Source: Companilactobacillus sp. RD055328
GTDB lineage: Bacteria; Bacillota; Bacilli; Lactobacillales; Lactobacillaceae
NCBI RefSeq assembly: GCF_022835675.1
Contig: NZ_BQUT01000005.1
Coordinates: forward strand, 867,571-931,570
Direction: 5' to 3'
DNA: 64,000 bases
Shown here: in pieces, positions 44,605-53,542 of the stretch
How positions within the stretch are numbered: the first letter of the stretch is position 1
Layout: each line of letters opens with the position of its first letter
The notes under the pieces: generated by a model
What the model saw: the letters and a program-made list of their open reading frames with translations, nothing else
Databases searched by the model: none
Told to the model about the DNA's origin: nothing
Program-made: the position numbers and the translations under genes

Positions 44605-45507
44605 CTATTTCTTATCTACGGCATGTCCACCGAATTCATTTCTCAAAGCAGCTACCACTTTACCAGTGAAAGTATCATCTTCCATTGAGCGATAACGCAT
44701 CATAATTGAAGCTGAAATAACTGGTGTTGGCACCTGTAATTTCAACGCTTCTTCTAATGTCCATTTACCTTCACCTGATGAATGCATAACCCCTTTAATT
44801 TCATCAAGTTTTGCATCTTTAGAAAATGCTGATTGTGCTAATTCCATCAACCAACCGCGAATAACTGAACCATTACTCCAAACTTTAGCAACAGCTTCAT
44901 TATCATAATCGAATTGACCGTGTTCTAGAACATCGAAACCTTCCGCAATAGCTTGCATCATTCCATATTCAATCCCATTATGTACCATCTTCAAGTAATG
45001 ACCTGAACCAGCCTTACCTGTATATAGGTACCCATCTTTTTGAGCAATTCCTTCAAATACAGGTTTAAGATACTTATCAAAGACTTCTTTAGAATCTCCA
45101 CCGATCATGAAGTTCCCATCTTTGTTAGCACCACTCATTCCACCAGATGTTCCAGCATCAAAGAAGTTAATGTTCTTTTCTTTCAATATTTCATTATGGC
45201 GAAGTGAATCTTCGAAGAATGAATTACCACCATCAATCAAAATATCTCCTGAGCTCATTTTTTGAGCTAGTGTATTGATTGTTTCATCAGTTGGCTTGCC
45301 AGCAGGTAACATACTCCAAACAATCTTAGGTGTATCTAGTTGATTCAATACATCATCTAAATCAGTTGCAGTTGCAGCACCTAATTGTCCAGCTTTAGCA
45401 ACTGATTCCTTATTTAAGTCGAAGGCAACAACTTCATTATTATTTCTTAAAAGATTCTCTACAAGATTCAAACCCATCTTGCCTAAACCAATCATAGCTA
45501 TTTTCAT
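44605..45507 (-). CDS. gnd: 6-Phosphogluconate dehydrogenase, short (NAD-type) form
   Basis: A 300-residue decarboxylating dehydrogenase, shorter than the 470-residue NADP enzyme and like B. subtilis YqeC/GntZ-type proteins. GxGxxG is MIGLGKMGLNLVENL, catalytic DGGNSFFEDS, GTSGGMSGA and KMVHNGIEYGMMQ are present. It converts 6-phosphogluconate to ribulose 5-phosphate and CO2. It heads the operon gnd-gntK. The promoter carries cre and RpiR operator sequences. Confidence 0.92.
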   Translation of the reverse strand: MKIAMIGLGKMGLNLVENLLRNNNEVVAFDLNKESVAKAGQLGAATATDLDDVLNQLDTPKIVWSMLPAGKPTDETINTLAQKMSSGDILIDGGNSFFEDSLRHNEILKEKNINFFDAGTSGGMSGANKDGNFMIGGDSKEVFDKYLKPVFEGIAQKDGYLYTGKAGSGHYLKMVHNGIEYGMMQAIAEGFDVLEHGQFDYDNEAVAKVWSNGSVIRGWLMELAQSAFSKDAKLDEIKGVMHSSGEGKWTLEEALKLQVPTPVISASIMMRYRSMEDDTFTGKVVAALRNEFGGHAVDKK

Positions 45508-45548
45508 TAATATTTCCTCTTTGCATAATTCTTTTTAAGCACAAAAAC

Positions 45549-45577
45549 ATTATATGAAAAAGTTTTTCACATTGCAA
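45549..45577 (-). promoter_or_regulatory. gnd-gntK promoter
   Basis: On the minus strand: TTGCAA (inside the cre) , exactly 17 bases, TATAAT. The spacer is filled by RpiR palindrome 1. Confidence 0.8.
45555..45569. promoter_or_regulatory. RpiR-type operator 1
   Basis: Palindrome TGAAAAAGTTTTTCA, lying between -35 and -10 of the gnd promoter. A second copy at 45587 is 32 bases away centre to centre. Confidence 0.7.
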
Positions 45578-45586
45578 GCGTTTACA
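45573..45586. promoter_or_regulatory. cre site between gnd and rpiR
   Basis: TGCAAGCGTTTACA differs from the cre consensus at one position. Its two ends form the -35 boxes of both divergent promoters. Confidence 0.8.
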
Positions 45587-45609
45587 GGAAAAAGTTTTTC
45601 ATGTACTAT
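45581..45609 (+). promoter_or_regulatory. Promoter of the RpiR regulator gene
   Basis: TTTACA (end of the cre), 17 bases, TACTAT. The spacer contains palindrome 2 (45587-45601). Confidence 0.7.
45587..45601. promoter_or_regulatory. RpiR-type operator 2
   Basis: GGAAAAAGTTTTTCA, matching operator 1 in all but the first base, lying between -35 and -10 of the regulator's own promoter. Confidence 0.7.
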
Positions 45610-45629
45610 ATAACTATACTAATTAACGA

Positions 45630-46493
45630 ATGGACAGAATAATGGTAGAAAAAATAGATTCCCTAATTAAGTCATATTACGACAGCTTAAACGGTAAATA
45701 CTTACAGATAGCAGATTTCTTATTAAATAATCAGTTTGATGAGAATTTATCAATTCAACGTCTAGCCAAAGATTGTGATGTCTCTCCGGCAACGATTTCT
45801 CGCTTTGTAAAAATTTTGAACCTTAAGAACTTCCAATCATTGAAATTAGCGTTATTGAATCGAAAGATTAATTTCCCTATCTATCATGGGATTGATAAAG
45901 ATGACTCATATCTAGAAATTGCTCAAAAAACTTTTTCAGCAAACATTGCGGCCCTTAACTCTACTATTGCCCTATTAGATGAAAAAAGTCTTGAACAAGC
46001 AGTTTCCTGCATTATTAATTCAAATGTTGTCGCTCTATTCGGTCTAGGTGCTTCTGAAATTGTAGCCCAAAACGGTTATCACAAATTATTGAGAACTGCT
46101 ACAAATGTAACTCACGCAACTGACTACCATATGCAACTAATGCAGGCTACTCGACTTCAAGAACGAGATTGTGCAATTATCATTTCTCACTCGGGCGAGA
46201 ATAAAGATATTTTAGAAATAGCAAAAGTATTACATGATAATTCAGTGCCAATGATTGTGATCACCAGTTTTGGAAATTCCGCTATTACTAAATATGCAAC
46301 TTTCACTTTATTATCTATTTCAGAAGAAAAGAATTTCCGCGTTGATGCCCTACATGCATTAATTGCTCAAATGAGTATTATTGACAGTCTCTTCATGATG
46401 ATTGCTGTTCGAAGTGGCAAAAAAACAGATGAAGTATATCAATCTATTCGTGCCGAGATTAATAAAACACGCAATAAAAAAGAAGCAGAATAA
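45630..46493 (+). CDS. MurR/RpiR family regulator of the gluconate genes
   Basis: A 287-residue protein: N-terminal HTH_6 domain (residues 10-80; SIQRLAKDCDVSPATISRFVKIL) and C-terminal SIS sugar-isomerase domain (VALFGLGASEIVAQNGYHKLLR; AIIISHSGENKDILEIAKVL). SIS domains bind phosphosugars, here probably 6-phosphogluconate. It is divergent from gnd and shares its control region. The start may instead be the ATG at 45642; neither has a strong ribosome site. Confidence 0.88.
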   Translation: MDRIMVEKIDSLIKSYYDSLNGKYLQIADFLLNNQFDENLSIQRLAKDCDVSPATISRFVKILNLKNFQSLKLALLNRKINFPIYHGIDKDDSYLEIAQKTFSANIAALNSTIALLDEKSLEQAVSCIINSNVVALFGLGASEIVAQNGYHKLLRTATNVTHATDYHMQLMQATRLQERDCAIIISHSGENKDILEIAKVLHDNSVPMIVITSFGNSAITKYATFTLLSISEEKNFRVDALHALIAQMSIIDSLFMMIAVRSGKKTDEVYQSIRAEINKTRNKKEAE

Positions 46494-46511
46494 TTTCTGC
46501 TTCTTTTTTTA
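46476..46511. terminator. Bidirectional terminator
   Basis: Stem AAAAAGAAGCAGAA / TTTCTGCTTCTTTTT overlapping the end of the RpiR gene and shared with the zinc-ribbon gene. Confidence 0.85.
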
Positions 46512-46763
46512 TATAACTTTATTCAAATCTGGTTCTTTTTTAGCATTCAATGCAATTCCAGCCACATCTTCTGCTCCATCATTTAAGATGAATTCATCTG
46601 TTGCTTTGCATCTTGGACAAGCTAGTTCAACTTTATATTTCTTTGAACCATCTTCATTTACTTCAAGTTCTTCTTTCTTGGTAATTAACATTGCCGGATG
46701 ATCACATTTATAACAAGCAAATTTAAGCATCCTACGTTCCACAAATTCATCTGCAAAAGCCAT
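46509..46763 (-). CDS. Small zinc-ribbon protein
   Basis: An 84-residue protein with two CxxC knuckles, CYKCDHP (about residue 17) and CPRCKATDEF (about residue 49), the pattern of a zinc ribbon. Acidic otherwise. Function unknown; RNA, DNA or protein binding is possible. It lies between the regulator and purA, on the origin-region strand. Confidence 0.7.
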   Translation of the reverse strand: MAFADEFVERRMLKFACYKCDHPAMLITKKEELEVNEDGSKKYKVELACPRCKATDEFILNDGAEDVAGIALNAKKEPDLNKVI

Positions 46764-46848
46764 ACTTCACACCCCTTATATTTTTTTAATAACTTAATAA
46801 TAGTACATTAAGCTAAAAAATCATAATAATATATTTCCCGGGTAATAT

Positions 46849-46864
46849 AGTTTCACGTGAAACG
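46849..46864. promoter_or_regulatory. parS-like site, downstream of purA
   Basis: Perfect 14-base palindrome GTTTCACGTGAAAC with flanking A and G: 14 of 16 positions match the ParB/Spo0J site TGTTNCACGTGAAACA. It begins just past the purA stop. Location near the origin is as expected. Confidence 0.8.
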
Positions 46865-46865
46865 A

Positions 46866-48152
46866 CTAATTATCCCAAACATTTGCTTTCAATAATGTTT
46901 GAGAACGATTAGGTCCCACCGACACTGTTGCGATTCGAGCATTAGTAAGTTTCTCTAGTGTTTCTAAGTATTTCTTAGCGTTTATTGGTAAATCTTCGTA
47001 ATTTTTAACATTAGTAATATCTTCTGTCCAACCAGGGACTTCAGTATATACAGGTTTACATTTAATTAATTCATCAACAGTAGCTGGATAATAGTTTATT
47101 TCTTTTCCATCTAGTTCATATGCAGTACATATTTTAATACTATCGATACCAGTTAAGACATCTAATACATTAAGCGCAATATCAGTAACCCCTGAAACAC
47201 GGAATGCATGACGTAACACAACAGTATCTAACCAACCTACACGACGTGGACGTTTTGTAACAGTACCGTATTCATGACCACGCGTTCTGATGTAGTCACC
47301 GGTAGCATCATCTAGTTGTGTTGGGAATGGTCCATCACCAACTCGAGAAGTATAGGCTTTTACTACGCCGACAACTCGATCGATTTTATTGGGACCAACA
47401 CCAGCTCCAATTGATACTCCGGCAGCAGGGTTTGAAGATGTAACGTATGGATATGTCCCTTGGTCAATATCCAACATTATTCCTTGGGCACCTTCAAATA
47501 ATACGTTTTCTTTGTTATCGATGGCTTCATTTAAAACAACTGAAGTATCTACTACCATGTCTTTAATCAAAGCAGCATATTCACTGTATTTAGTATATAT
47601 TTCATCAAAATCAAGCGGTTGACTTTGATATAGATCAATAAATTCTTTGTTTTTTCTATCTAAAGCTATTCTTAATTTCTCTTTAAAAATAGTAGGATTA
47701 ATTAATTCAGCAACTCTGATACCAGTACGCGAAGCTTTGTCCATGTAAGCAGGACCTATTCCACGATTGGTTGTTCCAATCTTATCATCACCTTTAGCGG
47801 CTTCTTGTAATTCATCTTCCTTAATATGATAAGGGAAAATAACATGGGCACGGTTTGAAATCTTCAAATTAGAAGTATCAATTCCTTGCTCCTTTAATTT
47901 CTTCAATTCAACTACAAGTGATTCCGGATTGATAACAACACCATTTCCAATAACGGTTGTTTTGTCTTGATAAAGTATTCCTGAGGGAATCAAACGTAAC
48001 TTATACACTTTCCCTTCTACTTCAAGCGTATGACCAGCATTATCCCCACCTTGGTAACGAGCAATAATATTAGCTTGTTCACCTAAAAAGTCTGTGATCT
48101 TACCTTTTCCTTCGTCTCCCCATTGACTACCTACAATAACAATTGAACTCAT
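46866..48152 (-). CDS. purA: Adenylosuccinate synthetase
   Basis: The protein has 428 residues, the family's usual length. It makes adenylosuccinate from IMP, GTP and aspartate. Signatures: [17 protein letters not shown] at the start, [20 protein letters not shown], and [14 protein letters not shown] start at the ATG at 48152 with AGGAGG; 18 extra codons upstream are not needed. It is separated from dnaB by a terminator. Confidence 0.96.
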   Translation of the reverse strand: MSSIVIVGSQWGDEGKGKITDFLGEQANIIARYQGGDNAGHTLEVEGKVYKLRLIPSGILYQDKTTVIGNGVVINPESLVVELKKLKEQGIDTSNLKISNRAHVIFPYHIKEDELQEAAKGDDKIGTTNRGIGPAYMDKASRTGIRVAELINPTIFKEKLRIALDRKNKEFIDLYQSQPLDFDEIYTKYSEYAALIKDMVVDTSVVLNEAIDNKENVLFEGAQGIMLDIDQGTYPYVTSSNPAAGVSIGAGVGPNKIDRVVGVVKAYTSRVGDGPFPTQLDDATGDYIRTRGHEYGTVTKRPRRVGWLDTVVLRHAFRVSGVTDIALNVLDVLTGIDSIKICTAYELDGKEINYYPATVDELIKCKPVYTEVPGWTEDITNVKNYEDLPINAKKYLETLEKLTNARIATVSVGPNRSQTLLKANVWDN

Positions 48153-48234
48153 AAAATCCTCCTTTATATCCGAAATAACTTTACCATGAATAAATACTTT
48201 TCTCAATATTTCCGAACATTATTTTATTTAAAAA

Positions 48235-48277
48235 TAAAAAAGCTATTTAAATGCGAATTATTCCGCATAAGTAGCTA
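48235..48277 (-). terminator. dnaB terminator overlapping its stop codon
   Basis: Minus-strand hairpin (ATGCGGAA / TTCGCAT core, then TAGCT pairing) and T6; the stop codon TAA lies in the loop region. Confidence 0.6.
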
Positions 48278-49631
48278 TGTTTGAGAATTTGTTATAAGAC
48301 TTAACAAATAGTAACTTCACTGTTCCACGAGGACCTGAACGGTTCTTACTAATGATAACTTCAACTTCACCAACATCTTGGTTTCCAGATTGTTCTGGCT
48401 CATCATCGTCATCACCTTCTTTATCATCGTAATAATCATCACGATATAAGAAAGCAACAATATCAGCATCTTGCTCAATGGATCCAGATTCACGGATATC
48501 AGAAAGAACCGGTCTTTTATCTTGTCTTTGTTCAACTCCACGAGATAGTTGAGAAAGAGCAATAACAGGAACATGTAGCTCTTTAGCAAGTTGTTTCAAA
48601 GAACGAGAAATCGCTGAAACCTCTTGTTGTCTATTCTCTTGGCCTGTACCTTCAATTAATTGAAGGTAATCAATAATTATTAAATCTAAATTACCTGTTT
48701 CTTTAGCTAAACGACGACATTTTGCACGAATTTCAGCAATTTTAATACCTGGGGTATCATCAATATAAACATCTGTTTTTGATAAACTCCCCATGGCTAC
48801 AATCAAATTCTTCCATTCATTCTCGTCAAGTTGACCAGTTCTCAAATGGTTAGCGTCAATGCTTCCTTCAGAGCAAAGCATACGATTAACTAATTGATCA
48901 GCACTCATTTCTAAAGAAAATACTGCAGCTGTCCCTTTGCTCTTGGTAGCAACATTTTGTACGATATTTAACGCAAATGCTGTTTTACCAACAGCAGGAC
49001 GGGCAGCTAAAATAACAAGCTCATCATCATGTAGTCCTGTTGTTATCTTATCTAATTCCTTGAAACCTGTTGATAACCCAGTAACTTCAGATTTGTTATT
49101 AGCTAATTCTTCAATTTCAGTTAATGATTCACCAACAACATCAGCAATCTTCTTGAAACCACCCTGTTTAACATCTTCAGAAACATTCATAATGTTTCTT
49201 TCCGCGTTTTCTAAGATAGCATCAATGTCTTCGTTCTCATCAAACCCTTCAGTAACAATGTCTGAAGCTGTTTGAATAAGATTACGTAAGATGGCCTTAT
49301 TTTTAACGATCTTGGCGTAATAAGCCACGTTAGATGCTGTAGGTACAGCTTCTGCTAATTCAGCAATGTAACTTGGTCCACCAACATCTTCTAATTCATT
49401 ATTCTTATTTAATTCATTAACGATTGTTACTGTATCAATTGCTTCATCTTTTTCATTCAAAACCATCATAGCTTTGAATATAAGCTGATTAGCACGTTGA
49501 TAGAAGTCTTCCGGGAGTAAATATTCAATAGCATCAATAAACGCCCCAGAACTCAAGAATATCGCACCTAGGACTGACTGTTCTGCAGCTTTGTCACTAG
49601 GTGGCATTCTATTACCAAAATCATTACTCAT
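48258..49631 (-). CDS. dnaB: Replicative DNA helicase
   Basis: A 457-residue hexameric helicase (called dnaC in B. subtilis). N-terminal DnaB domain begins PPSDKAAEQSVLGAIFL; the RecA-like domain has Walker A AARPAVGKTAFALN, Walker B LIIIDYLQLIEG and LSQLSRGVEQRQDKRP. A short acidic run (DDKEGDDDDEPEQSG) lies near the C-terminus. It follows rplI by 22 bases and the operon is gdpP-rplI-dnaB. Confidence 0.96.
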   Translation of the reverse strand: MSNDFGNRMPPSDKAAEQSVLGAIFLSSGAFIDAIEYLLPEDFYQRANQLIFKAMMVLNEKDEAIDTVTIVNELNKNNELEDVGGPSYIAELAEAVPTASNVAYYAKIVKNKAILRNLIQTASDIVTEGFDENEDIDAILENAERNIMNVSEDVKQGGFKKIADVVGESLTEIEELANNKSEVTGLSTGFKELDKITTGLHDDELVILAARPAVGKTAFALNIVQNVATKSKGTAAVFSLEMSADQLVNRMLCSEGSIDANHLRTGQLDENEWKNLIVAMGSLSKTDVYIDDTPGIKIAEIRAKCRRLAKETGNLDLIIIDYLQLIEGTGQENRQQEVSAISRSLKQLAKELHVPVIALSQLSRGVEQRQDKRPVLSDIRESGSIEQDADIVAFLYRDDYYDDKEGDDDDEPEQSGNQDVGEVEVIISKNRSGPRGTVKLLFVKSYNKFSNIATYAE

Positions 49632-49653
49632 AGTAGGTATTCCCTCTTTATTA

Positions 49654-50106
49654 TTACTCAGTTATCACATGCACACGAATTGTAGCCATTACATCATTAT
49701 GTAATTTCACTTTAACGTTAGTATACCCCAAGACACGGATCGGTTCTTTCAATTCAATCTTTCTTTTATCGACTTCAAGATTAAACTGTTGTTTCAATGA
49801 TTCAGCGATTTGTTTACTAGGAATTGAGCCAAACAATCTGCTGTCATCACCTGCTTTTGACTTGATTTCAACAATTGTTTTTTCATCTTCAATTTTATCT
49901 TTTAGATCTTTAGCTTCTTGTAAATCTTCAGCTTGTAACTTTGCTGCCTTTTTTTGTTTACCAGCAACTTCACTAATAGCCTGTGAATTAGCCACTTTGG
50001 CCTTACCATTCTTGATTAAAAAGTTTTGTGCATATCCATCAGCAACATCTTTAACTTGGCCTTTTTTTCCTTTGCCTTTAACATCTTCTAAGAAAATAAC
50101 CTTCAT
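49654..50106 (-). CDS. rplI: 50S ribosomal protein L9
   Basis: 150 residues with the N-terminal [28 protein letters not shown] signature of L9, here in two pieces to read, a connecting helix and a C-terminal domain. It binds 23S rRNA. It sits between gdpP and dnaB as in other Firmicutes. Confidence 0.97.
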   Translation of the reverse strand: MKVIFLEDVKGKGKKGQVKDVADGYAQNFLIKNGKAKVANSQAISEVAGKQKKAAKLQAEDLQEAKDLKDKIEDEKTIVEIKSKAGDDSRLFGSIPSKQIAESLKQQFNLEVDKRKIELKEPIRVLGYTNVKVKLHNDVMATIRVHVITE

Positions 50107-50124
50107 TTTATTACCTTCCTACTT

Positions 50125-52122
50125 CTAATTATTTAGTATTTCTTTAAGTTGTTCTGCAACTTCTTTTGTATTAACACTCTCAATTTGAGTAGCAGCATTT
50201 GATAAATGGCCACCGCCACCCATCTTCTCCATCGTTACTTGAACATTAATTGATCCTAGACTACGTGCAGAAATCCCGACAACCTTGTCAGAACGACGAG
50301 CAACAACAAATGAAGCCTCAATATCACTTAATGATAGCAATGTATCTGCAGCTTGCGCAACAATAACTGAATCATAAATATCATCATCAGCAACACAAAT
50401 TGCAACCTTATCATTAAACATTTCAACAGATTCGATTAATTTATTCTTTTTAATGAAATCATCGATATTTTCTTTAAGTAACTCTTGAACTTTAAGCTCA
50501 CTAGCCCCAATTGAACGTAAGTAACTAGCTGCATCAAACGTTCTTGTACCAGTTCTTAATGAGAATGACTTGGTATCAACAGTAATACCTGCAAGCATTG
50601 CTGTTGCTTCTATTTTACTTATCTTAGTATTTTCTTTTGGTTGATACTCGAGCATTTCTGTAACTAATTCACATGTTGATGAAGCATATGGTTCAATGTA
50701 GGCAAGCATCATGTTAGCAGGGAACTCTTCTCCTCTACGATGGTGATCGACCAATACAATGCGACCGTTAGCTTTATCGATTAAATCAGGGTTTATCGAC
50801 ATACTTTGTTTTGAGTGATCCACAAGAATTAATAGACTGTTGTCATCGAACTGCTCATTAGCTTGTTCAATACTAATGATGCTCTTATCGATTTCTTTGT
50901 CCTCTCGTAGCTCCTCTCGCAACCTCTTAACGTCGGTATGAATATTAGATTCATTAAAAACGATCGAACATTCTTTACCATTCATTTCAGCAATCTTACG
51001 AATTCCTAAACTAGCACCAAAAGAATCCATATCTGATCGTTGATGTCCCATTACAAAAACTTTATCAGAATTAATAAGCACTTCTTGTAATGCCTGACTT
51101 ATCATACGTGCACGAACTCGAGTACGTTTTTCAAGAGGATTAGATTTACCACCAAAGAAACGTGCTTTATCATCTTCAGACTTAATAACAACTTGATCAC
51201 CACCACGTCCCAATGCAAGATCTAGATTACTTTGAGCTTGTCTTGCTAAGTCGATCAAGTCATCAGTACCGTAAGAAATACCAACACTTAATGTTAATGG
51301 TGAGTTTTGTTTTAATGTTTCTTCACGAATCGTATCTAGAATACTAAATCCATTATCTTCTACAGCCTTCAAATCTTTCATATATGAAATGAAGAAATAA
51401 CGGTCTGCACTCAAACGCTTAAGATAGAAATTATATTTATTAGACCAATTGGTAAGTTGATTAGTAACGAAGTTATTTAAGTTTGATCTAGTACGATCAG
51501 ACATATTTTGAGTAACTTCATCATAATTATCTATAAATATTTGTCCAATTGAAATACGTGTTGCTTCAAAATTCTTCGCAATTTTATTATATTTAGAAAT
51601 ACTATACAAATATACTGCTTTTAATTCTGAATTAACGAAAGCTTGATACCCTTCATCATTAATACTGATTTCTACAACATCGCCAAAGTCTTCTGAACTA
51701 GTCATTTCGCCAAGATCTGCACTTAGATCTTTTAATTTAACATCAATTAAATCTTGATCAGCGAAGAAGCTTTGAAATCTTGGATTGACCCATTGAATTT
51801 TTCCATAGTTATCGTATAAAGCAATTCCCAAAGGCATATTAACAACCGCTTCTTGTTCACCGCGACTTAAACGATACGATATATCAGAAGCTATATGTTT
51901 AATACTCTTCTCCATAAGGTAGTAGAAGTAGACACTAACAAAAGCCATTAAGAAACTAATAGCTGATAAAATAACTCCTATTAAATTATTAACAAATAAT
52001 CCAATTACGGCAGAAATCACAGTTATACTAAAAATTATAATAACTGACCATAGTAATGACGGTGAATTTCTCAGTAAATTCAAATTATGTTTTTCTAAAA
52101 ATTTATTCATGAGTGACCCCAT
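50125..52122 (-). CDS. gdpP: Cyclic-di-AMP phosphodiesterase GdpP
   Basis: A 665-residue protein: two N-terminal helices, a degenerate PAS domain, a degenerate GGDEF domain (about 180-310) and a DHH/DHHA1 pair. DHH motifs are DMDSFG and VDHHRRGEEF; the C-terminal end has GGGGHLSNAAT. It hydrolyses c-di-AMP, controlling osmotic and wall homeostasis. A start at M5 (52110) is also possible. It heads the gdpP-rplI-dnaB unit after a terminator. Confidence 0.93.
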   Translation of the reverse strand: MGSLMNKFLEKHNLNLLRNSPSLLWSVIIIFSITVISAVIGLFVNNLIGVILSAISFLMAFVSVYFYYLMEKSIKHIASDISYRLSRGEQEAVVNMPLGIALYDNYGKIQWVNPRFQSFFADQDLIDVKLKDLSADLGEMTSSEDFGDVVEISINDEGYQAFVNSELKAVYLYSISKYNKIAKNFEATRISIGQIFIDNYDEVTQNMSDRTRSNLNNFVTNQLTNWSNKYNFYLKRLSADRYFFISYMKDLKAVEDNGFSILDTIREETLKQNSPLTLSVGISYGTDDLIDLARQAQSNLDLALGRGGDQVVIKSEDDKARFFGGKSNPLEKRTRVRARMISQALQEVLINSDKVFVMGHQRSDMDSFGASLGIRKIAEMNGKECSIVFNESNIHTDVKRLREELREDKEIDKSIISIEQANEQFDDNSLLILVDHSKQSMSINPDLIDKANGRIVLVDHHRRGEEFPANMMLAYIEPYASSTCELVTEMLEYQPKENTKISKIEATAMLAGITVDTKSFSLRTGTRTFDAASYLRSIGASELKVQELLKENIDDFIKKNKLIESVEMFNDKVAICVADDDIYDSVIVAQAADTLLSLSDIEASFVVARRSDKVVGISARSLGSINVQVTMEKMGGGGHLSNAATQIESVNTKEVAEQLKEILNN

Positions 52123-52178
52123 TTTTTCCTATATATACTTTATAATTTTAACATAAATTGATATATCTGATGGCATAT

Positions 52179-52210
52179 AAAAAGGATTGTACAAATGTAC
52201 AATCCTTTTT
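52179..52210 (-). terminator. Terminator after rpsR
   Basis: Perfect 14-base stem AAAAAGGATTGTAC with AAAT loop. Confidence 0.92.
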
Positions 52211-52221
52211 AATATTTATAA

Positions 52222-52467
52222 TTAACCTTCTGCAACGAATGGCAATAGTGCCATGATTCTAGCACGTTTGATAGCTGTAGTAAGTTTTCTTTGGTTCTTA
52301 GCACTTGTACCTGTTACACGACGAGGTAAGATCTTACCACTTTCAGAAATAAATCTTTGTAGTAATTCTGTATTCTTGTAGTCGATGTAATCAATGTGGT
52401 TAGCTGCGATGTAGTCTACCTTACGGCGTCTACGTCCACCACCGCCACGTCTTTGTTGTTGAGCCAT
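52222..52467 (-). CDS. rpsR: 30S ribosomal protein S18
   Basis: 81 residues; basic N-terminus [17 protein letters not shown] and C-terminal [21 protein letters not shown]. It has no zinc-binding cysteines (zinc-independent form). Third gene of the rpsF-ssb-rpsR operon. Confidence 0.97.
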   Translation of the reverse strand: MAQQQRRGGGGRRRRKVDYIAANHIDYIDYKNTELLQRFISESGKILPRRVTGTSAKNQRKLTTAIKRARIMALLPFVAEG

Positions 52468-52499
52468 GTGTTTATCCTCCTATAATAGAAGCACTGAAA

Positions 52500-53006
52500 T
52501 TAAAATGGCAAATCATCATCAGAGATATCAATCGGTTGACTATTATCTGCAAATGGATCTGTCTTTTGTTCAAATGAATTTTCAGGCTTGCTTGTTGGTG
52601 TTGTTTGTCCATTATTATTGTTGAAAGAATTATTAGTGTTGTTTGCTGGTGCTGAAGGAGCTGAGGATGTTCTGTTCTCACTTGTTGAACGTGATTCAAG
52701 TAATGAGAAGTTATCGACAACTACTTCAGTAACATAAACTCTTTGACCTTGTTGGTTATCATAAGATCTAGATTGCAAACGTCCATCAATTCCAACTAAT
52801 GAACCTTTTTTAGTAAAGTTGGCAAAATTTTCTGCAGCTTTTCTCCAAATGACACAGTTAATGAAGTCTGCTTCCCTTTCACCTTGGGCATTGGTAAATT
52901 GACGGTTTACAGCGATAGTAAAACTACCAACTGCTGCGCCACTGGCAGTATATCTTAGTTCAGGGTCACGTGTCAGACGACCAACTAATATTGTTCTATT
53001 AATCAT
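52500..53006 (-). CDS. ssb: Single-stranded DNA-binding protein
   Basis: 168 residues: OB fold (residues 1-105; [22 protein letters not shown]) followed by a low-complexity linker rich in Asn, Thr and Pro, ending in the acidic tip DISDDDLPF that recruits partner proteins. Operon partner of rpsF and rpsR. A parS-like site lies between it and rpsF. Confidence 0.96.
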   Translation of the reverse strand: MINRTILVGRLTRDPELRYTASGAAVGSFTIAVNRQFTNAQGEREADFINCVIWRKAAENFANFTKKGSLVGIDGRLQSRSYDNQQGQRVYVTEVVVDNFSLLESRSTSENRTSSAPSAPANNTNNSFNNNNGQTTPTSKPENSFEQKTDPFADNSQPIDISDDDLPF

Positions 53007-53029
53007 AAATATCTGCCTCCTTAGTTAAA

Positions 53030-53045
53030 TGTTTCATGTGAAACA
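53030..53045. promoter_or_regulatory. parS-like site between rpsF and ssb
   Basis: TGTTTCATGTGAAACA matches 15 of 16 positions of the parS consensus; the central C is T, breaking the perfect palindrome. It lies in the 44-base gap inside the operon. Confidence 0.7.
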
Positions 53046-53050
53046 TTGTG

Positions 53051-53344
53051 TTATTTTTCGATTTTAACAATCATGTGACGAAGAACTGAATCATCGATTT
53101 TAGCTAGACGGTCAAATTCACTTGTAGCTTTTGTATCGTCAGCGTTGATGTTTGCAATGTGGTACAAACCTTCACTGTAGTTAGCGATATCGTAAGCTAG
53201 GTGACGTTTTTCCCAGTCTTTTGAATCAATAATTTCAGCACCGTTGTCTTTAAGAATCTTGTCGTACTTATCAACAACTGCAGTTTTAGCTGCATCATCA
53301 AGATCTGTCTTAATGATATATGTAATTTCGTAATGTGCTGCCAT
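53051..53344 (-). CDS. rpsF: 30S ribosomal protein S6
   Basis: 97 residues with [16 protein letters not shown] and [23 protein letters not shown], standard S6. First gene of the operon, with AGGAGG ribosome site. In Firmicutes an S6:S18 complex binds the mRNA leader to repress it. Confidence 0.97.
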   Translation of the reverse strand: MAAHYEITYIIKTDLDDAAKTAVVDKYDKILKDNGAEIIDSKDWEKRHLAYDIANYSEGLYHIANINADDTKATSEFDRLAKIDDSVLRHMIVKIEK

Positions 53345-53349
53345 TTTGG

Positions 53350-53430
53350 CACCTCCTCTTGGTCTAATGGTTCTTAACTAAATAAGAACAAGGAGTACGA
53401 ACCTTTAAGTTCTAATACTCACAGTAAAAA
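53350..53430 (-). promoter_or_regulatory. Candidate S6:S18-type leader of rpsF
   Basis: The leader of rpsF can form a hairpin GAGTA...TACTC with an inner GAAC/GGTTC pairing, and a second hairpin GTTCTTA / TAAGAAC nearer the start. Autoregulatory leaders of this type are known for rpsF; I did not confirm the conserved CCG contact bases. Confidence 0.35.
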
Positions 53431-53460
53431 ATGATACCATAGTTTTTACTTTTTTTCTAC

Positions 53461-53535
53461 AAAAAAATCATAAATACGCTGACACGTGATACTAAATTAA
53501 GTACACATATCTATTTACGCATTTATGATTATTTT
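53461..53535 (-). terminator. gyrA terminator with long loop
   Basis: Distant arms ATCATAAAT and ATTTATGAT close a loop of about 45 bases before a T7 run on the minus strand. Probably terminates gyrA; unusual in loop size. Confidence 0.5.
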
Positions 53536-53542
53536 TTAACTA

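Noticed and set aside
48153-48206. Longer N-terminus for PurA
   Set aside because: AGGAGG sits directly before the internal ATG, and [13 protein letters not shown] is the conserved beginning.
53476-53491. CACGTG core near gyrA terminator
   Set aside because: Only the central six bases match parS; the flanks do not form the TGTTTC/GAAACA arms.
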